The notes beneath the pieces were generated by a model. The model saw only the letters and a list, made by a program, of their open reading frames with translations, ran no database searches and was not told the origin of the DNA. From the NCBI GenBank assembly GCA_028291485.1, contig JAQGHZ010000675.1:1-6877 (forward strand): 6,877 nucleotides of DNA, given 5' to 3'. Shown here one piece after another: positions 1 through 5,752 of this stretch; the first letter of the stretch is position 1, and the number at the start of each line of letters is the position of its first letter. The translations under genes were made by a program, and so were the position numbers. Origin of the DNA: Rubritepida sp. (GTDB lineage: Bacteria; Pseudomonadota; Alphaproteobacteria; Acetobacterales; Acetobacteraceae).

Positions 1-1
1 C

Positions 2-64
2 GCGCTGGTCCCGCCCGGCGGCCGGTCCGAGGTGCATTCGCGGCCTGTGATGCATCACGGCTAG
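2..64 (+). CDS. Possible C-terminal tail of a plus-strand gene entering from the left edge
   Basis: One plus-strand frame is open from the left edge to a TAG at 62-64 and would encode about 20 residues ending in HSRPVMHHG. Most third codon positions are G or C, as in the genuine genes here. Such a gene would converge on Bug1, and the two hairpins between the stop and Bug1 would fit a convergent 3' junction. Twenty codons are too few to identify a family or to rule out chance. A second frame is also open through to 222, which shows how weak open frames are as evidence in DNA this GC-rich. This is a possibility only. Confidence 0.15.
   Translation, partial: ALVPPGGRSEVHSRPVMHHG
47..58. repeat. 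12-bp perfect palindrome
   Basis: GTGATGCATCAC is its own reverse complement. Perfect two-fold symmetry of this length is typical of a homodimeric regulator site, but no regulator gene or promoter is visible beside it. If the frame ending at 64 is a real gene, the palindrome would lie inside its last codons and would more likely be fortuitous. Confidence 0.4.
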
Positions 65-115
65 CACCGACCAGGACCGCCGGCCCGCGAGCGCCCAGCG
101 ACGCACGAGGCCGAT

Positions 116-132
116 CGAGGGCGATCCCCTCG
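116..132. repeat. Small inverted repeat, 6-bp stem and 5-nt loop
   Basis: CGAGGG (116-121) pairs with CCCTCG (127-132) around a five-base loop. It shares bases with the competing GATCG/CGATC stem at 113-126. No T-run follows on either strand, so it is not a canonical terminator. Confidence 0.3.
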
Positions 133-184
133 CGCGGAGCGCGGCTGCGACATCATGCAGGGTGCCCGATCGCGAAGTCGCTCA

Positions 185-213
185 CGCCGGAGGAGGCGGA
201 GGCGTCTCCGGCG
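185..213 (-). terminator. Candidate 3'-end hairpin after Bug1
   Basis: CGCCGGAG (185-192) and CTCCGGCG (206-213) form a perfect 8-bp stem around a 13-base loop. The hairpin begins 15 bp past the Bug1 stop codon on the minus strand. No T-tract follows, so it fits a transcript-stabilising or Rho-assisted 3' end better than a classical intrinsic terminator. Confidence 0.35.
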
Positions 214-228
214 CGCCGATAGAGCCCC

Positions 229-1221
229 TCAATCGACGCGGGCGCCGGAGGCGCGCACCAGCGGGCCCCACTTCACGACCTCCTCCTGGACGTAGCGGGC
301 GAAGCGCTCGGGCGTCCAGCCCTTCATGCCGGGCGTGCCCATCTCCTCGAAGCGGGCGGCGATGTCGGGCTGGTTCAGCGCGTCCTCCACCGCGGCGGCC
401 ATGCGTTCCACGATCGGGCGCGGCGTGGCGGCGGCGGTGAAGAGGCCGAACCAGGAATAGGCGTCGTAGGGCGGCACGCCGGCCTCCTGCATCGTCGGCA
501 CCTCGGGCATCAGCGGCGTGCGCTGGTCGGCGGTGACGAAGACGCACTTCACCTGGCCGGCGAGGTGGTAGGGGCGCAGCAGGCCGTAGATGTCCTGCAC
601 GAACTGGATCTCGCCGGAGATGAGCGCGGCCAGGGTCTGCGCGCCGCTGCGGTAGGGCACGTGCTCGACGCGCGCGCCGATGCGCGTGACGAAGTTCGCA
701 TTGGCCAAGTGGCCCGTCGCGCCAACGCCGTTGGAGCCGTACTGGTAGCGGTCCGGGTTGGCGAGCAGCGTCCGGATGAGCTCCTGCGCGTTCGTCACGT
801 TCCAGCGTGCCTGGGTGATGCAGAGGGTGAGCGGCACATAGACGGTCGGCGCCACCGCCGCGAGGTCGCGCACGGGATCGTAAGGCAGGTTCGGATAAAG
901 CGCGACCGCGATGCCGGTGGAAGAGAGCGTGCCATGGACGAAGACGCTGCCGTCGGGCGGCGCCTTCGCCACGTAGTCGGTGCCGAGCGTGCTGCCGGCG
1001 CCGGGGCGGTTCTCGACGACGATGGTCTGGCCCAGGAAGGCGCTCATGCGCGGCACCATCAGCCGGATGGTGACGTCCGTGCCGCCGCCGGGGCCGTAGG
1101 GCACGACGATGCGGACGGGCTGCGTCGGCCAGGAGGTCTGCGCCTGCACCGCCGGCGCGGCGAGGCCGGCCAAGGGGGCGGAGAGGATCGCGCGGCGTGG
1201 GAGGAGGAGGCGGTCGGTCAT
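229..1221 (-). CDS. Bug/TctC-family periplasmic solute-binding protein (Bug1)
   Basis: This 330-residue protein belongs to the Bug (TctC-like) family, whose members bind carboxylates, amino acids or small aromatics in the periplasm and normally serve a tripartite tricarboxylate transporter. The N-terminus is a signal peptide with a twin arginine near residues 9-10, a hydrophobic stretch, and a probable cleavage after AVQA (residue 27). Family hallmarks follow in order: GPGGGTD (43-49), VVENRPGAG (68-76), PPDG (88-91), SNGVGATGHL (163-172), HVPYRSGA (187-194), Asp210 in the ligand-binding position, PEVPTMQEAG (229-238) and the ending RASGARVD. The length is standard. The ATG start has a plausible ribosome site (AAGG, 10 nt upstream). 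It is divergent from the MmgE/PrpD gene and shares that control region. No TctA or TctB permease lies in the window. The family is certain; the ligand is unknown. Confidence 0.95.
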   Translation of the reverse strand: MTDRLLLPRRAILSAPLAGLAAPAVQAQTSWPTQPVRIVVPYGPGGGTDVTIRLMVPRMSAFLGQTIVVENRPGAGSTLGTDYVAKAPPDGSVFVHGTLSSTGIAVALYPNLPYDPVRDLAAVAPTVYVPLTLCITQARWNVTNAQELIRTLLANPDRYQYGSNGVGATGHLANANFVTRIGARVEHVPYRSGAQTLAALISGEIQFVQDIYGLLRPYHLAGQVKCVFVTADQRTPLMPEVPTMQEAGVPPYDAYSWFGLFTAAATPRPIVERMAAAVEDALNQPDIAARFEEMGTPGMKGWTPERFARYVQEEVVKWGPLVRASGARVD

Positions 1222-1231
1222 GCGGCTCGGG

Positions 1232-1241
1232 CCTTATAAGG
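1232..1241. promoter_or_regulatory. 10-bp palindrome overlapping the Bug1 ribosome site
   Basis: CCTTATAAGG is a perfect palindrome. On the minus strand it supplies the AAGG that probably acts as the Bug1 Shine-Dalgarno sequence, and it contains a TATAAG resembling a -10 box. If TATAAG were the -10 box, the transcript would be nearly leaderless and would lack this ribosome site, so both roles cannot hold at once. Confidence 0.3.
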
Positions 1242-1256
1242 AATGGCTGAGATGGC

Positions 1257-1286
1257 TTGATGCTTCGTTGGCACGATAGCTATCAT
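1257..1286 (+). promoter_or_regulatory. Candidate sigma70 promoter for MmgE/PrpD
   Basis: TTGATG (1257-1262; 4 of 6 matches to TTGACA) and TATCAT (1281-1286; 5 of 6 matches to TATAAT) are separated by 18 bp. Transcription would start near 1293. That is downstream of the ATG at 1285 and upstream of the ribosome site at 1308, which supports starting the protein at 1321. Confidence 0.4.
1275..1284. promoter_or_regulatory. Candidate operator overlapping the -10 box
   Basis: GATAGCTATC is a perfect 10-bp palindrome. Allowing one mismatched pair, symmetry extends to 16 bp (1272-1287, CACGATAGCTATCATG). It overlaps the proposed -10 box by four bases, the usual place for a repressor to block RNA polymerase. 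GntR- or TetR-type dimers bind sites of this sort, but no regulator gene is in the window, so the family is a guess. Confidence 0.35.
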
Positions 1287-1307
1287 GGCCGACAAGCAAA
1301 GCAGCGC

Positions 1308-1314
1308 GGAGAAG
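1308..1314 (+). promoter_or_regulatory. Ribosome binding site that decides the MmgE/PrpD start
   Basis: GGAGAAG has its GGAG core 9 nt before the ATG at 1321. The upstream in-frame ATG at 1285 has no purine-rich sequence in front of it. This site is the main reason for choosing 1321. Confidence 0.6.
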
Positions 1315-1320
1315 CGTTCC

Positions 1321-2700
1321 ATGGATATCGGCGAAGCGGCGACCCGGAACATCGAGGACGGGACGGCCCGGCTGGCGGCCTGGTGTGCGCAGGTGCCCCG
1401 CACCTGGCCCGCGGGCAGCCTGGACGGCGCGCGGCGCGCCTTCGTCGACACGCTGGCGGTGATCGTGGCGGGGCGCGACGAGGCCTGCACGGCGGCCACG
1501 CGTAACGCCGTCGCGGAATGGGGCAGCGGGCCCTGCCATGTGATCGGCGGCACACCGCAGGCGGCGCCCTGGGCCGCGCTGGTGAACGGCACCTCCGCCC
1601 ACGCGCTGGACTATGACGATGTGCTGGACCCCGCCCTCTCGCATCCGAGCGCGGCGCTGGTGCCCGCGATCCTGGCGCTGGGCGAGGCGAAGGGGTCTTC
1701 CGGCGCCGATGCGCTCGATGCCTTCCTGATCGGCTTCGAGGTGCTGGCGCGGCTCGGCGAGGCGATGAACCTCGAGCACTACCGGCGCGGCTGGCACACG
1801 ACGCTGTCGCTCGGCAGCATGGGCGTGGCGGCCGCCTGCGGACGGCTGATGGGCCTGGACTCGCAAAAGATGGCCATGGCCCTCTCGCTCGCCACGAGCA
1901 TGGCTGGCGGCTCCAAGCGACAGTTCGGCAGCATGGCCAAGCCGCTGCATGCGGGGCTGGCCGCGAAGAACGGGATCGTGGCGGCGCAGCTCGCAGCCTC
2001 GGGCGTCACCGGCATCGAGGAGCCGCTGCAGGGCCGCTGGGGCTATATCGAGCTGATGGCGGGCGAGAAGGTCTTCGGCCTCGACGCGGCCATCCGGAAC
2101 ATCGGCGAGCCCGACGCCATGGCGCAATATGGCGCCTGGCAAAAATTCTATCCGTGCTGCGCGTCCACGCACCGGCCGGTGGAGGCGCTGCTCTCGCTGG
2201 GACTGCGCGCCGAGGACATCACCGCCATCCGCGCCGAGGTGTCGGAGGTCGCGGCCGCCAACCTCCGCTACCGCGTGCCGAGGGACGCCAACGAGGCGCG
2301 GTTCAGCCTGCCCTACTGCATGGCCGCCGCGATGGAAGAGGGCACGCTGACCAAGGTCAGCTTCGCGCCCGCGGCGCTGGTCCGGCCTGAGCTGACGCAC
2401 ATCCTCGGCTGCGTGGAGATGGTGGTGGATCCGGAGCTGACCGCCGATCGGCCGATCACGGAAAGCTTCGAGCGCGGCACCGTGGTCGTCACGCTGCGCG
2501 ACGGCAGCGAGCGCCGCGCAGCGGTGCTCGATCCGCGCGGCCATCCCAAGGCGCCGTTGAGCGACACCGAGCTCGCGGAGAAATTCCGCGACTGCGCCTC
2601 TGGCATCCTGACGCCCGGCGCGACGGAGGCCGCGCTCGCTCACCTCGCTGATTTCGGCGAGTTGGAGCGCGTCTCCGAACTGATGGCCACCCTCGACTGA
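1321..2700 (+). CDS. MmgE/PrpD-family protein (2-methylcitrate dehydratase / cis-aconitate decarboxylase superfamily)
   Basis: This 459-residue cytoplasmic enzyme has an N-terminal helical MmgE/PrpD domain to about residue 250, then a smaller alpha/beta domain. Family motifs appear in order: NGTSAHALDYDD (89-100), HPSAALVPA (108-116), RGWHTTLSLG (156-165), FGSMAKPLHAG (202-212), YPCCASTHRP (267-276) and RFSLPYCMAA (317-326). From memory of cis-aconitate decarboxylase structures, the active-site positions correspond to Asp97, His108, His159, Lys207, His274 and Tyr322; all are present, so it is probably active. Known members dehydrate, decarboxylate or epimerise small di- and tricarboxylates. 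Nothing links this copy to the methylcitrate cycle, as no prpB or prpC neighbour is seen, so I give no gene symbol. The ATG at 1285 would add 12 residues but lacks a ribosome site. It is divergent from Bug1 and meets Bug2 tail-to-tail across 1 bp. Confidence 0.9.
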   Translation: MDIGEAATRNIEDGTARLAAWCAQVPRTWPAGSLDGARRAFVDTLAVIVAGRDEACTAATRNAVAEWGSGPCHVIGGTPQAAPWAALVNGTSAHALDYDDVLDPALSHPSAALVPAILALGEAKGSSGADALDAFLIGFEVLARLGEAMNLEHYRRGWHTTLSLGSMGVAAACGRLMGLDSQKMAMALSLATSMAGGSKRQFGSMAKPLHAGLAAKNGIVAAQLAASGVTGIEEPLQGRWGYIELMAGEKVFGLDAAIRNIGEPDAMAQYGAWQKFYPCCASTHRPVEALLSLGLRAEDITAIRAEVSEVAAANLRYRVPRDANEARFSLPYCMAAAMEEGTLTKVSFAPAALVRPELTHILGCVEMVVDPELTADRPITESFERGTVVVTLRDGSERRAAVLDPRGHPKAPLSDTELAEKFRDCASGILTPGATEAALAHLADFGELERVSELMATLD

Positions 2701-2701
2701 C

Positions 2702-3694
2702 CTACTCCGTCCGCGCGCCGGAAGCGCGGACGATGGGCGGCCAGAAGACCCGTTCCTCGGCGATGAAGGAATTGAATCGCGCGAGGTTGTAGCCGAGCAT
2801 CGGCGGCATGCCCTGCTGGTCCAGCCGCGCCTTGATGGCGGGGTCGGCCAGCGCCTCGCCCATCACGCTGGACAGGCGCTCGGTGATCTCCGGCGGCAGG
2901 CCGCCGGGGCCGAAGATGCCGAACCAGGAATAGGCCTTGAGCTCCGGCAGTCCGGCCTCGGCGCTGCTCGGCACCTCGGGGATGAGCGGCTGCCGCTCAG
3001 GCGTCGCCATGATCGTGCGGATGCGGCCGTCACGGTAATAGGGGCCATGCAGCGCCGCGATGTCGAAGGCGAATTGCACGTCGCCGGTGACCAGCGCGGT
3101 GATGGCCTCGGCGCCGCTGCGGTAGGGGATGTGCTCGGCGCGGCAGCCGGTGAGGCGGAGCAGGTTGGCGCCGGCCAGGTGGCTGGTGGCGCCCGTTCCG
3201 TTGCTCGCGAAGCTGAGCGCGCCGGGGCGCCGCTTCATCTCGTCGATCAGCTCCTGCAGGGAGGTCACGTTGAGGTTCTGCTTCGTCACCGAGAGGCAGA
3301 GCGGCACGAAGACCGTCGGCGAGATGTTGGTGAGGTCCTTCTCCGGATCATAGGGCATGCGCGCATAGAGCGTCTGCGCGATCACCACCGAGGAGACCGC
3401 CGCGTGCACGAAGCTGTAGCCGTCCGGCGGGGACTTCGCGACGTTGTCGGTGCCCACGAGGCCGCCACCGCCGACGCGGTTCTCGACCACAATCGGCACG
3501 CCCAGCATCTCGCCCAGCTTGGGCGCCAGGATGCGCATCACGATGTCGGTCGCGCCGCCGGCGCCGAGCGGCACGACGAAGCGGATCGGCCGGCTGGGCC
3601 AGCTCCCCTGCGCATGTACGGCGGGCGCGGCCAGCGCCACGGCGGCACCGAGCAGCAGCGGACGGCGGCGGACCGGACTGGGAGTCTCAGGCAT
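2702..3694 (-). CDS. Bug/TctC-family periplasmic solute-binding protein (Bug2)
   Basis: This second Bug protein is also 330 residues and aligns to Bug1 almost without gaps after the signal peptide; by eye, about half the positions match. The signal peptide contains RRR (9-11), a Leu/Ala core and a probable cleavage after AVHA (residue 28). Hallmarks are GAGGATD (44-50), VVENRVGGG (69-77), PPDGYSF (89-95), SNGTGATSHL (164-173), HIPYRSGA (188-195), Asp211, PEVPSSAEAG (229-238) and the ending RASGARTE. The first glycine loop has Ala where Bug1 and most relatives have Pro, which may alter ligand contacts. Its ATG lies 64 bp after the HyuB stop, with GAGG about 11 nt upstream, so it is probably the last gene of a hyuA-hyuB-bug2 transcript. 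This suggests it binds the HyuAB substrate. Its stop is 1 bp from the MmgE/PrpD stop. The ligand is unknown. Confidence 0.95.
   Translation of the reverse strand: MPETPSPVRRRPLLLGAAVALAAPAVHAQGSWPSRPIRFVVPLGAGGATDIVMRILAPKLGEMLGVPIVVENRVGGGGLVGTDNVAKSPPDGYSFVHAAVSSVVIAQTLYARMPYDPEKDLTNISPTVFVPLCLSVTKQNLNVTSLQELIDEMKRRPGALSFASNGTGATSHLAGANLLRLTGCRAEHIPYRSGAEAITALVTGDVQFAFDIAALHGPYYRDGRIRTIMATPERQPLIPEVPSSAEAGLPELKAYSWFGIFGPGGLPPEITERLSSVMGEALADPAIKARLDQQGMPPMLGYNLARFNSFIAEERVFWPPIVRASGARTE
2708..2732. repeat. Strong hairpin at the convergent gene junction
   Basis: CGTCCGCGC (2708-2716) and GCGCGGACG (2724-2732) form a perfect 9-bp stem around a 7-base loop. It lies within the last Bug2 codons (the ASGAR region) and 7 bp past the MmgE/PrpD stop. 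Neither strand has a T-run after it, so it is not a canonical intrinsic terminator. It could slow polymerase or protect 3' ends in both directions. Part of the symmetry comes from the conserved Ala-Ser-Gly-Ala-Arg codons. Confidence 0.4.
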
Positions 3695-3758
3695 GGCGAT
3701 TGCACCCTCTCATCTCATCGACTGGTTCAACCGGACACTGGCTTATTGTTCTTTGTAG
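3695..3758 (-). other. HyuB-Bug2 intergenic spacer
   Basis: This 64-bp spacer is AT-richer than the flanking genes and carries the Bug2 ribosome site (GAGG, minus strand, 3709-3706). A 7-bp stem with a 5-base loop (CGGCCGC 3764-3770, GCGGCCG 3776-3782) sits just inside the end of hyuB. It has no T-run, so read-through into bug2 is expected. I see no convincing promoter, but a weak internal one cannot be excluded. Confidence 0.4.
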
Positions 3759-5747
3759 CTATTCGGCCGCCATGCGCGGCCGCAGTTGCGGCAGTCCATC
3801 CACGATCACCTGCCAGGCCGCACGGACCTCGGCATCGCCGCTGCCCTCCGCCTTGATGGCCTCCATCAGCTTGCGCTTGACGAAGAACCGCCAGTGGATG
3901 GGCAGGTCAGCGAGGATCTGGGTCAGCGCCGCATAGGCGGAGGGCGTCCAAATGCGCTCGAACGCCTCGCGCTGGGCGCCGAAATGAAAGTGCGGATGCG
4001 GCTCGTTGCTGCGCCGGCTGCTGCGCAGCGCCTCGGTCGCGGCCTCGTCCACCACCTCGTCGCGGATGACGACGCCGTAGTCCGTCGCGGCCGCCTCTTG
4101 CGTGATGTAGGCACAGACCACGTCACGCAGGACGCGCTCGGGCTCGCGTTCCATCGGATCGCCGCGGCCACCGCCACCGGGCGAGGTGATGCGGATGATG
4201 TCGCCGGGGCCGGCCGTGAAGGTGTCGATGTTGTTGAGCAGCTTCATGTCCGGCTGGCCGGGATTGAGCATCATCTCCGACGCCTTGCCGGCCCGTCCGC
4301 CGAGGATGCCCCAGGCCTGGAAGCGACAGCGGTCGCGGTTGCGCGCGGTGATGCGCGTGTTGGGCGTGAAGACCTGGAACTCCATCTGCGTCGCCATGCC
4401 GCCGCGCCAGCGGCCCGCGCCGCCGGTGCCGGAAGCGAGGCCGTAGCAGCGGAAGCGGATGGGCACCTCGGCCTCGGTGATCTCGATGGGCGTGTTCTTG
4501 AGATAGGCCGCGTCGGCGCCCGAGCCGTCGGTGCCGTCGCCATGCGGCATGCCGCCGCCGCCGCCGACCACGGGATTCACCGCGGCGATCAGCGCCTCGC
4601 CCGTGCGGTCGTCATGCGTCATGACGTTGACGATGGAGCTGGAGCCCGCCGGCGCGGCCGGCATGCGCTCGGGCATGGCCAGGCCGAAGGCGCCGAAGAT
4701 CAGGCTGCGCAGTCGCGCGCAGGTCAGGCTGCGCATGCCGACCGCTGCCGGGAAGGACGGGTTCACCATCGTCCCTTCCGGCAGGATGCAGTGGAAGGGA
4801 CGCACGAGCCCGTAGTTCAGCAGCAGGCCGGGGTTGAGCGAGTAGAGCACGTAGTAGACGCCCACCAGCATCAGCGTGTGGTGCGGATTGCCGCCCGTCG
4901 GCACGTTGAGCGAGGAGGTCAGCTGCGGGTCGGTGCCGGTGAAGTCCAGGATGGCCGAATCGCCCTGGATCTTCAGGTTCACGCAGAGTCGCGCGGGGTG
5001 GCCATCCGGCCCGTCCTCATCGGCATAGTCGGCGAAGAAATACTCGCCGTCCGGGATGGATTTCAGGATGTCGCGCGCCTGATGCTCGGCATAATCGAGC
5101 AGCGCGTCCATGCCCTCGCGTAGCGTGTCCACGCCGAACTTCGCGATCATCTCGCGCACCTTGCGCTCGCCGGTGTTCATGGCGCCGACGAAGGCCTTGA
5201 GGTCGCCCAGATTTTGCTCGGGCTTGCGGACGTTGAGCATCATCACGTCGACGAGCTCCTGGTTCAGCACGCCCTCGCGATAGAGCTTGGAGGGCGCGAA
5301 GCGGATGCCCTCCTGGTGGATCTCGGTGAGCGCGCGCGACAGGCTCGCCGGCACCGCGCCGCCCATATCCGTGTTGTGGATGTGGCCGGAGCAGAAGCAG
5401 ATCAGCTCGCCCTCGTGGAAGATGGGCTTCCAGATGTTCAGGTCCGGCGTGTGGGTGGAGAGGTAACCGGAATAGGGATCGTTGGTGAAGCCGATGTCGC
5501 CGGGCTTGTAGCCGCCCTCCACCATGGGAATGGCCTGGCTGTAGTCGAGGCCGGGATACCAGGTGGCGCCCAGATCGAGCGGCACGGCGACGGTGTAGCC
5601 GTGCCGGTCCAGCAGCTGGATGGTGAAGTCCTCCGTCTCCTTGACGAAGGTGGAATGCGCCGTGCGATAGAGCGTGTAGGCCATGTTCTCGGCCGCGGCG
5701 CGCGTGTGGTTGGCGAGGATCTCGAGAGTGACCTTGTCGATGGCCAT
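3759..5747 (-). CDS. hyuB: Hydantoinase B/oxoprolinase family protein (HyuB) with a C-terminal extension
   Basis: This 662-residue protein is the B component of a two-subunit ATP-dependent enzyme of the N-methylhydantoinase / 5-oxoprolinase / acetophenone carboxylase superfamily. Family features in order are EILANHTRAAAENMAYTLYR (9-28), TNDPYSGYLSTHTPDL (88-103), SGHIHNTDMGG (120-130), the glycine-rich GGGGGMPHGDGTDGSG (405-420), GTGGAGRWRGG (440-450) and PGGGGRGDPMER (523-534). The usual family domain finishes near residue 575. About 85 further residues follow, opening with the His-rich segment PHPHFHFG (583-590) and continuing with an Arg/Lys- and Trp-bearing helical-looking tail. That exceeds the family's usual 520-600 residues. 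The start at 5747 has GGAG 8 nt upstream and begins with the family-typical MAIDKVTLEI. A longer frame to 5852 reads back through hyuA and is rejected. The hyuA stop is 5 bp upstream, implying tight coupling. The substrate is unresolved. Confidence 0.93.
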   Translation of the reverse strand: MAIDKVTLEILANHTRAAAENMAYTLYRTAHSTFVKETEDFTIQLLDRHGYTVAVPLDLGATWYPGLDYSQAIPMVEGGYKPGDIGFTNDPYSGYLSTHTPDLNIWKPIFHEGELICFCSGHIHNTDMGGAVPASLSRALTEIHQEGIRFAPSKLYREGVLNQELVDVMMLNVRKPEQNLGDLKAFVGAMNTGERKVREMIAKFGVDTLREGMDALLDYAEHQARDILKSIPDGEYFFADYADEDGPDGHPARLCVNLKIQGDSAILDFTGTDPQLTSSLNVPTGGNPHHTLMLVGVYYVLYSLNPGLLLNYGLVRPFHCILPEGTMVNPSFPAAVGMRSLTCARLRSLIFGAFGLAMPERMPAAPAGSSSIVNVMTHDDRTGEALIAAVNPVVGGGGGMPHGDGTDGSGADAAYLKNTPIEITEAEVPIRFRCYGLASGTGGAGRWRGGMATQMEFQVFTPNTRITARNRDRCRFQAWGILGGRAGKASEMMLNPGQPDMKLLNNIDTFTAGPGDIIRITSPGGGGRGDPMEREPERVLRDVVCAYITQEAAATDYGVVIRDEVVDEAATEALRSSRRSNEPHPHFHFGAQREAFERIWTPSAYAALTQILADLPIHWRFFVKRKLMEAIKAEGSGDAEVRAAWQVIVDGLPQLRPRMAAE

Positions 5748-5752
5748 GTCCG

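Larger units (their letters stand above)
65..228. other. Non-coding stretch downstream of Bug1
   Basis: No frame here shows recognisable protein sequence. The short open frames that cross it are out-of-phase readings that run into Bug1. It holds GC-rich inverted repeats, notably 116-132 and 185-213. At 113-126, GATCG, a four-base loop and CGATC form an alternative stem that is mutually exclusive with the 116-132 stem. I see no tRNA, no attachment site and no insertion-sequence end. Confidence 0.5.
1222..1320. promoter_or_regulatory. Divergent control region between Bug1 and MmgE/PrpD
   Basis: About 100 bp separates the Bug1 start from the preferred MmgE/PrpD start. The region is less GC-rich than its surroundings. 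It contains two perfect 10-bp palindromes (1232-1241 and 1275-1284) whose centres are 43 bp apart, close to four helical turns. It also holds a plus-strand promoter-like pair and a ribosome binding site for MmgE/PrpD. Towards Bug1, only TATAAG (minus strand, 1238-1233) resembles a -10 box, with no good -35. Joint control of the two genes by one dimeric regulator is an inference. Confidence 0.5.

Noticed and set aside
1234..2643. 469-residue minus-strand open frame opposite MmgE/PrpD
   Set aside because: It is a GC-driven shadow. Its translation is rich in Arg, His, Ala and Gly with no family motif, whereas the opposite strand encodes a full MmgE/PrpD protein with every active-site position.
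1321..2700. Naming the MmgE/PrpD gene prpD (methylcitrate cycle)
   Set aside because: No prpB, prpC or acnD neighbour is present, and the superfamily includes decarboxylases and epimerases, so the specific name is unsupported.
3764..3782. 7-bp GC hairpin at the end of hyuB as a terminator
   Set aside because: It lies within the coding sequence and is followed by mixed sequence without a T-run, and bug2 begins shortly afterwards in the same direction. It may be fortuitous.
3786..5123. 445-residue plus-strand open frame opposite hyuB
   Set aside because: It mirrors hyuB codons and is low-complexity Arg/Ala/Gly/His sequence with no domain. The HyuB motifs on the minus strand are unambiguous.
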